Source of the DNA: Apiosordaria backusii
Taxonomy: Eukaryota > Ascomycota > Sordariomycetes > Sordariales > Lasiosphaeriaceae
DNA length: 64,000 nt
Assembly (NCBI GenBank): GCA_030549205.1
Contig: JAUKTV010000010.1
Coordinates: forward strand, 1,054,001 to 1,118,000
Direction of reading: 5' to 3'
Part shown: positions 53,664-64,000 of the stretch, piece after piece
How the letters are laid out: each line of letters opens with the position of its first letter
Numbering within the stretch: position 1 is the stretch's first letter
Position numbers and translations under genes: made by a program
Notes under the pieces: model-generated
Databases searched by the model: none
What the model was told of the DNA's origin: nothing
The model's input: only the letters and a program-made list of their open reading frames with translations

Positions 53664-54030
53664 GCTTTTTCATTTTCCTATTTACTTTTTTGCTTTAAAG
53701 GTCTCTGCTGGCACTGCTTTCCTGATGTCGTCATCCTGTATCCCAAGACTGCCTTCTCATCTCCATCTTCAACCTGATTCTCTGCTCCTCCTACACATAG
53801 CAGACCCCAAGAGAATAAAACCGCAAGAAACGAGAATCGAATGTAGCCGCTTGACAGTAACGACGTCATCTACAGCATCATAACCCTGACCAAGAAGGAA
53901 AGAGCAACCTTTCCACTGTCCTGCCCAGAGCAACTGACGAGGTGCTAATTCACCTGACGGAAGGAACACCCAGTGCAGGACAGGCAGGTACATATACCGC
54001 CTTCCCGCACCCAGTTTTCAATAACAGTAG

Positions 54031-54209
54031 GAACAACCCCCATGTGGTGTAATTAGCAGCGTGTGGGAATGTTCTCCAGGTTGAGATGCCCCCTGCCCTT
54101 TTCGGGCAGAGGTTCACGCAAGGACTGGCCACCCTTGTCGCGTCAGGTACTCCCTGGGGACTTCCTAACGAGGTCCTCGGTTCGAGGCGTGGTGGTGTTT
54201 CGTTTTTTT
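54031..54209 (+). ncRNA. tRNA-like Pol III element, copy 4 of 4
   Basis: Leader GAACAAC (54031-54037) pairs only partly with the trailer, making this the weakest outer stem. CCCATG (54039-54044) pairs partly with CGTGG (54188-54192). A box TGGTGTAATTAG (54045-54056); D-stem GTGT/GCGT. Anticodon-like stem TGGGA (54064-54068)/TCCTA (54163-54167); insert of 94 nt, with hairpin CTGCCC/GGGCAG (54092-54108). T-arm CCTCG/CGAGG (54175-54187). ATATACC at 53992-53998, 53 nt before the A box. T-run 54203-54209. Confidence 0.55.
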
Positions 54210-54381
54210 CGACTTTTTTTCCTATTCCGATCTCTCAAGAACCGTTCACCGAGGTAGCCATCACGACCATCAATCTCACTCAACAAACAAGTTGCCACCT
54301 TCCCGTTTCGAACCCACAATAACATTTGTTTATCTGTGGTATCCAAGGCACGCAATCCATGCAAAACACCATACATCCAAA

Positions 54382-57300
54382 TCACCACGCATCGCCAACG
54401 GCAACATATTCATACAGTTCACCACCCCAAAGCAGCTCCTCCCGGAACACGGGGTCCATCTCCTCTTCTTCCACCTTCTCGTCATCTGAGCTAGTATTTT
54501 CCCCGTCCCCCTTCTCCCCCTCTGTTTCTTCCTGAAACCCAGCTTTCAGCGCTATCCTATCCCTCACAGCCCCCCACTTCGACCTTGGTTTCCAAGGCTG
54601 ATCAAAACCAGGAATCGATTCAACATTATCCAGTACCACATCTTCTTCCTCTGCATCATCATCCTCATCTTCTTCCTCATCTCCCTCGTCGTCAGCCTTC
54701 TCCTCCTCCGGCTTCCTCGCACCCTCCACAATCTCGACCGCAAAATCTACATAACTCTGCTCGTGATGCCTCGTCATCTTCTCCTTGTCAAACCCCTCCC
54801 ATTCCGCTCCATTCTCCAGCAAGTACCTCGCAATATTCTCCCACCCTTCAAACGCTGCCGCGTACAACGCACTGTGATACCATCCCCCCTTCAAGTTCAC
54901 ATCCGCGCCCCGATTCACCAGCATCTTCACAATCTCAAGATTGCCCGATTTGCACGCCGCCTGAAGAGCAGAGTGATACTTCCCACCGGTGGTGTTGATG
55001 TCAGCCCCGCGGTTGAGCAGCATGGCGACGATCCATGTTGAGGCCCCATAAGCGCACGCGGCTTGCAGCGGTGTCGCATATCTCCCTCCCTTGGCATTAG
55101 GGTCTGCCCCCTTTCTTAGAAGGAGGTCTACCGCGTCGACTTTGCCATGCAGAATAGCGGCGTGAAGAGCTGTCCCGAAATGCCCTCCCTTTGTCGACAC
55201 GTCTGCGCCGCGCCTGAGAAGAAGCCGGTAGCATTTGCGGTCATCCTGTGCCACCGATGCTATCAGAGGTGTGCCCCAGCGCCCGGCGACAGCAGGGTTG
55301 ACCTCTGCGCCCGCCTTGACCAACCTTCTGGTGGCATCGTACGAATTCCATAGCGCGGCCGCCTGCAGCGCAGTGCCATAGTATATCGAAACGGGTTTAT
55401 TGAGATCAATTCCAAGCTTCATGACCTTGTCAAAGACCTTCTCCCCCACTCCCGTGCCCAGAATAGCACCGAACAACGCGTTTGGATACTTGGCGTTGCC
55501 GAGCTTTGGGTCTGCGCCCTGCTCCATCAGATAGTCAAATTTCCATTCATGATGCCAGACGGCAGCGGCTATGAGAGCCGTGCCGTATTCGCCACCTACT
55601 TTGTTCACATCTGCTCCGGCTTCGACGATGTACATCACCTCGACATCGTCGCGCTCCATGTAGATGCACTGCTGGAGGGTGTTGCCGTACCGCCCATATT
55701 GGATGTTGACATCAAAATCTCGGCGGTAAATCAGTTGGTGAACGAGCGTCTTGCAAGATCCCCAGTGTCTTGTCCTGCCTGCGAATCCAACCGCAGCGCC
55801 AGCAACACCGCCACATTGCCCGCCGAGTATGGTGTTGGATGCTCCATACCGGTACAGATCGCTGATCATTTGAACGTATCCCCCACTGTACGCAGCCTGC
55901 AAAGGGACGTTCCACTGCCCGCCTTGTATGTTGGGATCGGCCCCCTTTTCCAGCAGAACTTGCAGCAGTTGCCATTCATGACCGCAAACGGCAGCCTGAA
56001 GGGCAGTCCCATATCTCCCGCCCACCGCGTTGATGTCGGCACCCTGTTCGAGAAGATACAAGACTACCTCCTGCTCAGATACTCTGTAACAAGCGGCGTG
56101 CAGTGGATACCCCCAAGCACTGGCTCGTGCATTCACATCTGCGCCGTGTTCAACTAGGAGTTTCACAAGCTCAAGGCTTATCTCTTCGAACTGGCAGGCA
56201 GCCAGTAACGGACTCTCGTAAAAGGATCCCGTGATGGCCTCGGTAGTTGCCCCAGCAGCCAGAAGGCTCCGCACAACTTCAAGGTGGCCTTGAGAGCAGG
56301 CAGCCATCAGGGCCGTTGTAAAGAGGCCTCCTTTTTCGTTAGGGTCGCTCCTCAACTTGAGAAGCAGGTCTACAGCGCTTGAGTGACCACGAAAGGATGC
56401 TGCTTGGAGTGCGGACTGAAAAGGGGGCGTGGCCGCGTCAACGTCCACGTGCACTGATAGGTGAGCCCCTGCCTCAACGAGCATCTTTATGAGGTGGTCC
56501 TGGCCATGCCAGGCTGCAGACTGAAGTGCCGTGATGGGCCCTTCCTCAAGCCCGTCGTCGATACTGTTTGTGAGATCGCAGTAATCGGTAACAAGGTTGA
56601 CGTCGGCTCCAGCGCCAAGTAAGAATTCCACGATAGCGGGATCCTCTAACTCGGCTGCCGCTTGGAGCGGCGGAAAGAGAAAGCCGGATTTGAGGTTGAC
56701 ATCAGACCCGCATTCCACCAGCATCTTGACAAGTTCGAGCCTGGCACACTTGACCGCGAAAAGGAGAGGATATCCGTAGCTTCCACTCTCCTCGTCAGTC
56801 ACAACGTTTGGATCTGCGCCGGCATCCAACAAAGCCTTGACGATATCTTTGCAGATCGACTTGGCATTGAGGGCAGCAGCAGCAAGAGGCGAACCAAATC
56901 GGCCATTGTTGGTTTCGTTTGGGCTCGACCCCAATGCAAGCAGCTGTTTGACGACGTGAAGTTTCCCATTAAACGACGCAGCTTCAAGCGGGGTACATGA
57001 TATTGGTTTTCCCAGGACCGTACCCAAAAGTGCCATGTCTGCGCCCTTTTCCACGAGAAAGGCGACCGTTTCAGAGTGACCAAAGTAGGCCGCAGTGACA
57101 AGAGCATTTCCTGCATCAGTAGTTGCCCCTTTCTCCAAGCCAAGGTCGTAGAGAGCTTCGATCACGTTGTTGTGTCCGTTCACAGCAGCACGGACTACAG
57201 CTGTGGCCTCATCGTCACCAGTATTGATGTCGACACCAGCTTTGGCAAGCATCCTCACACAGGGGACTTGCCCACCATAGGCTGCAAGTTCAAGAGGACT

Positions 57301-60300
57301 GCCGTACTCCGGGTGAGTTGCGTTGAGATCCGCTCCTGAATCCATCAGATGTTGCAGAACCTCGACGTGGCCCTTGAAGCTGGCTACGTGTTTCCCAGTG
57401 CCATATTTGCATGTCGACCATGCGTTGACGTCTGCGCCTAGTCCCAGCAACAGGTTCACAGTGCTGATGTTTCCCGCACAGCACGCCTGGTAAAGAGCCC
57501 CACAATCATCAGTTGAGTAGCCCAACTCGATCAGGTCCTTGATGGAGTCATCCATGCCATTAGAAGCAGCCATGGCGAGGGGTCCCGTGTTCCTCCGAGC
57601 TGGAGTGTTGATCTTCACACCATCAAGATGGCCCATGATGAGCCGCACTATCTGCACGTTTTTGCTGGCGATGGCAGATGTAAGAGGTGAGGAATACAAA
57701 CCTCCCAGTCCACTCGGGTTTGCTCCAGCCTTCAATAGAACCTCGACCACCTTCTGGTGGCCCTTCTCTGCCGCGGCAGCCAATGGGGTTCCGTATCGTT
57801 TGCACGGGATCGCGTGGCTGGCTCCTCGATCGAGCAACAGCTGGACAACGTCGGCATGGCCTGCGAGAGCTGCTGCCTGGAGGGGACTTCGGTCTTTGCG
57901 TCTTCGGGCATCCAGATCGATGTTGTGCTGTAAAAGGGCCTCAATAACCGACAGGTGGCCCATGACCGCCGCGTCGTAAAGCGCCCCGCCCAGATCAAGC
58001 CCAGCAATCTTGTCCGCCGGCTGTGTCCCTGTGTCGCTTTGCTGTATGTCACATTCGTGGGACTTTGCAAAGTCCAAGATAGCTCGAACAATACCTGCGT
58101 GTCCGCGAGAAACCGCGGCTTTGAATGGCTCGAGCAAGTGCTGTGGCAAGACCTGGTCTTCGGCATCCAGCAGTTGCTGTGGGGCTTCTGTGAGCCCAAA
58201 CCAAGCAGCACAAAACAACGGTGTTCTTGACGGTACGCTGGATAAGCCCTTGTCAAACTTCCCGTGGTGTTGGTATTGTTCCCAGCTCACAAAGTTCTTG
58301 TGTGTCCCGCTTGTTGACTGGAGAAGCCGCATAGTGAGATCCAGGACTCCCCCTTCCTGTCTGCCGTCCTTCTCGCTGTGCTTCGCATGGAGGGCCCAAG
58401 ACTGGGCGGCATAAGGCAAGAACTTGTACTCTTGGAGCTTCTCTGAGGAAGGGGGTAACGGCCTTGCGAAATCACTGTAACACAGGTATGTCAAACACAC
58501 CGACGCCAAAGCTGACTCGGTCTTGTACTTGGCAACACAGAACAGAGGCTTCATCTTGCATATGTCTTCAGACACAAGAAATTCTTTCACTGAGAAATGT
58601 GCCAATGAAACAAACTTGTCTGGCGAGACGGTGACCAGACCACCCAACAGTTCTAGCATGTCTTCAGGGTCAGTATCCACGGCGTTGAAATCCATGGAAT
58701 CCTCTCCGCTGTCTGGCTCAATAGAAATTGCTTCAGCCAGCTCCTCGAGTGTCAGATTCCTGATGCCGCGTACCAGCCAAGCCAGTATTTTCTGTACGAT
58801 CTCCACGTCTTCTGGATGCTCATCTTCTATCCGTTGAAGGATCCGAACATAGGTTTCTTGAAGTGTGCGCGGCAAGTTGGTTAGTGCTGAACGGATAGCC
58901 TTGTCGTTTCGGAGCTTGCACAGCGCATCGATCTGACAACGGACCCATTGAAACATTCCTTTGGACCCGGTTACTAGGCTGTTTACAATGACGTTCTGAA
59001 GTTCCGGATCCCTGAGTTTCAGCTTCCTTTGCTTGACCTTGGCTTCGACTTCTGCCTCCACAAAGTTCTGGATGTCATCTGCAACGTCAGACTGTTGGAT
59101 GGATGTGGCCGGTAGCCCATGGAATCCTCGCGCAATAGGGAGCTCGTTGCGGCTGGTCACAAGGAGTTTGAGGCTGGCGCACTGCTCGTGCAGGGTTCGG
59201 AATGCGTCGGTGAGACTTTCCCAACCTGAAGGACTCGTTTCGTCTAGGGCGTCAACAACGATGATGACTGTTTTGAAGTGGCTACCGATGAAAGTGCTGA
59301 ACTCGGCGAGAAGTTCATCAAAGTCAGCGGTGAAGGTTGGTCCCATCTTGAACTGCTCAAGGAAAAAGTCTTGGATATTTTCAAACACCCCGCTGTTCTG
59401 CTTGGCCAACATAGCAAGAATCGTACTGAGCAGCTTCGAAGGATCTTGTTTTTGGGAGTCCTTGTAATCACAGTAGAAGTATGCGAGTCCTGTGTCTTGG
59501 CTTTGCACCTCTTCCTGGAGGTAGTTGATGATACTCGATGACAAGATGGTCTTGCCAGCCCCAGCTGTCATATCAGGTTAGATGATTGCGGAGAGGAGGG
59601 ACCAGATCGGGTATCAACTTACGAATAGCGTGCAACCACAAGAAACTGTTATCCTCTTTAAGCCAGCGTTGGAACTCGTTGCCCTGCAGAAACCAAGTAC
59701 CGGATTTGTCGTGGCGCAGACTTGTCGCCGCCTTGTGATTCGTAGCTACGTTGGCCGGAGCCAGCCATTCATGAAGTTTGGCGGTGCTCTCTGCGTCGAT
59801 GTAGTTTGCAATCAGGATCTGACTGCGTTCGGCTTTCGCCCACCGGTCGCAAGCCAGTGTTCGTTCCTTGCTAGCCAGCTCTTTCTCTGCAAGCCCAGCC
59901 TCACACTCGACAGCCTCCACATTCTTGGATATCCGGTCCTTGATGCCATCAAAGTCGACGCTGAAAGGCTTCCAAAGGACACGCAGGGCGGTGGCCAACC
60001 CAACGGCCTGCATCAGCCTTTTGATGCCATGACACTTGTCCTTTCCCACACGGAAAACATGTTTTGCCTTGGCGCAGAGCTCGAAAATGGCCTTGTAGAT
60101 GTCGACCATGGGTTCTTTGATGTTGTCGTTGTCTGGGTATAACGTCGGGTACCTCTCTAATCGACTCAAGATTGTACCAATGTTTTCGAGCATCAGGGCA
60201 AGCTTCTCAAAGTATTCGCCGAACTCGCGGGCCAAGTCCAACACGATTCGGAGACTGCCCCAGAGGGGGCAAAGAATGTCGCTGCCATTGGCAAGGATGC

Positions 60301-60535
60301 TGAGGCCATTTGCGTAGGTTTCGAGGCCGTCGATAAAGGGGATCAAGGCCTCGCCAACTCGTCGTGATTTGGACTGTTGCTTGTGAGTGGCAGCAATACC
60401 TTTCAGTTCGGTCACGAGCGTCTTAACGGCAACTGAAGCGTCGAAGATCCGGCGCTCGTCGGTTGTTAAGTCGGCGGTGAATGTCTTGATGCAGTCTGCG
60501 TCGAGGCTTCTGATGGAGATGGCGTTGACAGTCAT
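54382..60535 (-). CDS. STAND/NLR-type receptor: DUF7708-NACHT-long ankyrin array
   Basis: Two exons, 60535-59623 and 59564-54382, joined across an intron that completes the P-loop (AIPGAGKTILSSSI); 2031 residues. The N-terminal helical domain (about 60-250) is DUF7708-like (CPLWGSLRIVLDLAREFGEYFEKL). NACHT follows, with KTVIIVVDALDETS as Walker B and LKLLVTSRNE as sensor; then ILAWLVRGIRNLTLEELAEA, the winged-helix-like segment typical of fungal NACHT receptors. Residues about 800-1900 are some thirty ankyrin repeats (TPLxAAxxxGHxxVVxLLLxxGADxN), partly in a GGxYGTALQAA subtype. The last 130 residues are highly acidic. Fungal proteins of this type act as incompatibility or immune receptors. 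The start is the first ATG in frame. Reading frame intact. Confidence 0.9.
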
Positions 60536-61368
60536 GATGTTGGAGGGCAGTGACACCGGAAGGCAGCATCTACTCCTCCGTCCATGCCATGTTTTTGGTA
60601 GTTAGGGAAAGATGGAAGGAGCCCGATGATCTGCAGTGTCGATAACAAGTCCATCCTTCCTCTGATCCTTCGCGCCACCAAAGAGACCTGCCATGATCCA
60701 ATCACATCTCTAAGCTGTTCTTCAGGCATCAAAACAGTGCGTCTTGAGGCCGAACGGCTGCTTGCCAGCCCCACCACCATTTTCCCTTTTGGGAATCTGA
60801 CACAAGTCCAGCGAATTATTGTTTACAGGGGCGTCATGAACTGAAACGATAAGCTGACGCCCCCAACACGTATCCCATCAAGATTTGCTCACCTGAGGCC
60901 AGCTCCCGTTGGCTACCCCGCACCCCGCATCCGGTGCCCCTCACTCCGCATCTGGGGAAAGCGGAAGACGGGTGCCAAGACCCGGTCCGCGCCGGTAGAC
61001 TCCCACCACCGGCGTTGGCGTCAACGGCCGCCACCAACGGAGGAGGCCTTGTTCGTTAGCGAAATCAGATGATGCCTCGGTGAAAGCAGGTTCCCATCAC
61101 GCATTCTCGGACACTTGTCCGACTGCGTCCCCATCCGTGCAATCACACCGGCGTCATATTCACGGACGCGCACGGCAGTTTTGCATCATCCCCGCTTAAT
61201 TAGTCAACCTTAATAACATGTACCCGCCAACCTCCAAGATGCTCATTATATATCACCTCAAGATCCCAACCATGATCTCCAAGACATCAACATTGTCAAT
61301 TCTCACCATTCAATTTTGACCTCAATTCCATCCATCCATAGCCATTGCAACCACCCAAGCCCATCAAA
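60536..61368. other. Divergent intergenic region with a TATA-like motif before the PEBP gene
   Basis: About 830 bases between divergent genes. TATATATC at 61247-61253 lies about 120 bp before the PEBP start codon and is a candidate TATA box. No gene seen; some imperfect direct repetition of CCGCACCCCGCAT-type sequence near 60918-60950. Confidence 0.4.
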
Positions 61369-62109
61369 ATGCGCCACCACGGCCCAGATAGCATCAACCA
61401 CCTCCTCGACACCCTCACCGACACCTCCACGCCCTCCCTCCGCATCCACTTCCCAACCGAAACCGTCTCCTCCCCGGGTCAGCACCTCTCCAAATCCGCC
61501 TCTGCCACCCCCCCTTCCTTTTCCGTCTCGGCCTCCGCCCTCAAGAACCTCAAATTCCCCAACAACGACCTCTCCCCAGTGTCTTCCCACACCTCCAACC
61601 CCGAAGATGACCAAACCAAATCCCCCGCCACCAACGAAGATCAAGACCTGGACACAAACCCCCTCACCATCCCCCGCTTCCTCATCACCACCCTCGATCT
61701 CGACGCCCCTTTCCCTTCTTTCCCGGTGTTAGGCCCAATCCTCCACGGTATGCAAGCCGACCTGGCTTTGTCTACCTCTTTTACCGGGGAAGATGGCGTC
61801 GAGACAGAAAAGCAGTTTGTTCCGCTGGAGCACGACACGAATTTTAATCGGGGGAAGGACGACGAAGGGGAAGTGGCGCGGTATATGGGGCCTTCGCCAC
61901 CTGCTTGGAGTGAGCCGCATAGGTATTTGTGCTTGATGTGGCAGCAGCCTGAGGGTGTTACGGGGGATAGGATCAGAGAAGAAATGGGCTGGGGGAGGAG
62001 GAAGGACGGCAAGATTGGGGCGTGGGAGAGGGTGAGGTTTGATCAGGGGCGGTTTGAGGAGCGGTTTGGGCTGGGGGAGGTGGTGGCGGGGAATTATTTT
62101 GTTTGTTGA
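61369..62109 (+). CDS. Phosphatidylethanolamine-binding protein (PEBP) family member
   Basis: Uninterrupted frame of 246 residues from ATG 61369. After a Pro/Ser-rich N-terminal part (to about 110), TTLDLDAPFPSFPVLGPILH matches the ligand-pocket strand of PEBP proteins (DPDAPs.. HW), PPAWSEPHRYLCLMWQQPEG matches the conserved PpPxxxPHRYvf motif, and FDQGRFEERFGLGEVVAGNYF the C-terminal helix and strand. PEBPs bind anionic ligands or kinases; fungal members include protease inhibitors and secreted types. No signal peptide is visible. The usual second His/Asp details differ, and substrate is unknown. Confidence 0.85.
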   Translation: MRHHGPDSINHLLDTLTDTSTPSLRIHFPTETVSSPGQHLSKSASATPPSFSVSASALKNLKFPNNDLSPVSSHTSNPEDDQTKSPATNEDQDLDTNPLTIPRFLITTLDLDAPFPSFPVLGPILHGMQADLALSTSFTGEDGVETEKQFVPLEHDTNFNRGKDDEGEVARYMGPSPPAWSEPHRYLCLMWQQPEGVTGDRIREEMGWGRRKDGKIGAWERVRFDQGRFEERFGLGEVVAGNYFVC

Positions 62110-62579
62110 TCTGGAAAGAAAAATAGGTGGTATTGGAAATATTGAACGGCGTTGTGGTCAATGCCAAGGTCGGTACAGTTGGCATTGTGGGATGGCGTTG
62201 TAAGGTTATGATTTCTTGGAAAGCCACTATCAAAAACATGGGTCAACCGCACTTCCTGGTAAGCTCCACGCAGGTCATAACAGTAGAGGAATTACGGTTA
62301 TAGTTGGCTAGTATTCCGCCACATCGATGAGCCAGCGAACTGTAACCGTTATTTCCCCACAGTTACAAGCTCGAAGCTTGCTAGGAACTGCTGTTCACCT
62401 CGTTTTAAGGCTATTGAAATATAGTCTGTCAATTTGCCGTATAGGTAACTGTGGTCTCTTCCCGGCCATCCGATGACGTAGAACAAAACATTCACGCATT
62501 TTACCATTGATCCACGGCGGATCCGGGCTTATAGTTGCAGCATGACTTCCCTACAATTAATCGAATCTGCCCTACCACG
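62110..62579. other. Intergenic, 3' region of PEBP gene
   Basis: About 470 bases with short ORFs only; composition grows AT-richer toward 62580. Nothing recognised. Confidence 0.4.
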
Positions 62580-62820
62580 TCGTGGACAAAATAATATAGA
62601 ATGCTACTTAAAATAAACGTCTTGAAAGAGAATTATTAAGCATTAGAAGATAGTTAATACGTCTTAAATATAGTTTAATATGCATTTATGTGCAATTAGA
62701 ACGCTTATCATGTGATTTCTAAGGCCTATCAATTATCTTTCAAGGCCTATCGACTATCCTTTAAAGCCTGATTTACTATCTTTCAGGGTCTTTTTTTTAA
62801 AGTAACAGTTTCCCTTTTTG
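62580..62820. repeat. AT-rich patch with TA-rich composition, likely RIP relic
   Basis: TA-dense, CA/TG-poor sequence with a short repeated motif (CTATC..TT..AAGGCCTATC-like, three imperfect units at 62725-62800). No ORF. Weaker than the 31.2-31.6 kb island. Its right edge lies next to the 3' end of the membrane-protein gene. Confidence 0.5.
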
Positions 62821-62887
62821 TATTCAAAACATGCCTACCAAGCCTCAAACTATACTTCTTCACAAGCTATCCAAACCCTGCCTCCCC

Positions 62888-64000
62888 TTACTTCCCCTCC
62901 CCATGCAACCTCCCCACACTCTCCACCGTAACCGCATCCTTATGCCACCTCCTCGCCAGCACCTCCTCCCTAAACAACCACGCTCCTCCCACCGTTGCCC
63001 CCGGCCCAACCGTCACCAACCCCAGGACAACCACCCCCATGACATTCCCCCACCCCTCCTTCAACATCCCCGCCTTTGCCAAATCAGCAAATAAATACCC
63101 CAACCAAAGCACATGCGCCCCAAACCCAAAAATGTAATCCCACCTCAGGAAGTGTACCGCAAACTCTGTTAACGAGTCATAAGATCTTGGTATCCCCCCC
63201 GGCAAGAACAACCCCATCCCAGCATACCCATCCCCCCACCCCCCACCAATCTTCCCCCAGATATGCGCCCCTGCCGCTAGGGCACTCCCCAAGACCATAT
63301 ACACCCTCACCACACCCAAATCCTTCTCCGTGTTATTAATCTTGTCCTCATTAACAGTCTCCTTAAATAACTTTGACAGCGCAAACATGGTGATAGACAC
63401 CCAAATAGGGAACAACTGCCATACAAACAACCACGACTGTCTCTGTTCCAGGTTGGGAGAGAATAAGAAGCCTAATAGGGGGATGAGGTACCCTAGGAAA
63501 ATGGCGGGGAGGGCGGCGTACGACCAGCGGGTATTGGTCAGGCGCTTGTCTCTGGCGGCGAAGTTTTCGATGGGGGAGAGGATGTAGTGGGTGTAGAGGT
63601 AGAGGGGGGCGATGATGCCCACGCCGAAGAGCTGGCAGAGGAGGCAGAAGAGGATGGGGCTGGGGGGTGATTAGTAGATGATGAGAATATAGGGGGGGTG
63701 GGAAAGGGTAGGAGGTAAGGTCACGGTGGTAGTGGTAAAAAGGGGTAATGGTGAAAAGGGGTAATGCGGTAATGGCAAAGAGAAATCATGACTGGAAAGG
63801 AGGAATAATAAGATGAAAACAAGAACGTACACTTGCAAAATCGTAAGCGCATTAGCCCTGCGCGTTGACTCCACCAGCCAAATGGTGAACAACGTCACAC
63901 CCTCCAGCAGAAAGGCAATCATGTGCCGACGCCCTTCCGGAGACACGCCATACATTCCAGGCACAAAAATCATGTTCACCCACGCCACAGTGTCGTCAAA
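62888..64000 (-). CDS. Polytopic integral membrane protein, 5' end outside window
   Basis: Minus-strand gene, exon 63659-62888 and an upstream exon from 63831 to beyond the window edge, joined across a GT-AG intron (63830-63660) to read ALTILQVPILFCLLCQLFGV. Helix-rich throughout, about seven segments. Motifs NMIFVPGMYGVSPEGRRHMI, FTIWLVESTRRANAL, YTHYILSPIENFAARDKRLT and LFVWQLFPIWVS match a widespread fungal family of membrane proteins, some encoded in meroterpenoid and indole-diterpene clusters. Function here cannot be set, and no cluster genes are seen beside it. Partial: the N-terminus is missing. Confidence 0.8.

Noticed and set aside
52643..54209. Array as ordinary tRNA genes or a dispersed tRNA-derived SINE
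   Set aside because: T-loop and 71-94 nt inserts do not fit a standard tRNA, and tandem, structure-keeping copies with own promoters do not look like SINE insertions; still listed as the alternatives to test.

Overview
The window looks like nuclear DNA of a filamentous ascomycete, probably Sordariomycetes. Genes are broken by short GT-AG introns with CTAAC/CTGAC-type branch sites. The content fits too: two NACHT/STAND receptors, a DUF4470-MYND gene, a Pth11-like rhodopsin-domain protein, and AT-rich islands with the CpA-to-TpA bias of repeat-induced point mutation (RIP). A U6 snRNA gene confirms a eukaryote. No bacterial or organellar DNA is seen.

Layout. 0-9 kb: the 3' end of an Mpv17-family gene, dihydroorotate dehydrogenase (frame broken by one base), a diverged tandem duplication, a protein that looks like a degenerate heterotrimeric G-alpha subunit, and on the minus strand a ten-exon SNF2 helicase. 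9-20 kb: a DUF7708-NACHT-C2H2-ankyrin receptor, a small secreted Cys-rich protein, and a DUF4470-MYND pseudogene carrying seven in-frame stops that are all TAG. 20-31 kb: HRI1 (frame broken by one base), a low-complexity protein, U6 snRNA, a decayed membrane-protein gene, a rhodopsin-domain membrane protein, an APH-type phosphotransferase and a DUF7587 protein. 31-41 kb: RIP-like relics, a single-pass surface protein, a small conserved protein and a 957-residue protein with about eleven HEPDGKYA-type repeats. 41-48 kb: LTN1 (listerin) and a hypothetical gene broken by one base. 48-64 kb: a stonustoxin-type MACPF/pseudo-GTPase fusion, four tandem tRNA-like Pol III elements, a 2031-residue DUF7708-NACHT-ankyrin receptor, a PEBP protein and a partial polytopic membrane protein.

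The standout is the array at 52.6-54.2 kb. Four non-identical elements keep an A box, a D-arm, an acceptor-like stem, an anticodon-like stem, a T-arm hairpin and a T-run terminator. Several stems change sequence between copies while staying paired, and each has a TATA-like motif about 55 nt upstream of the A box. I do not recognise this family. It lies between the MACPF-like gene and the large NACHT gene, so 48.7-60.5 kb could be an innate-immunity or incompatibility island (inference).

Three otherwise intact genes each lack exactly one G in a run of Gs. This is most simply a systematic homopolymer under-call in the assembly.

Exon boundaries were set by hand from splice consensus, reading frame and family knowledge. 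Spliced lengths of the multi-exon genes I summed are divisible by three. No database search was run.
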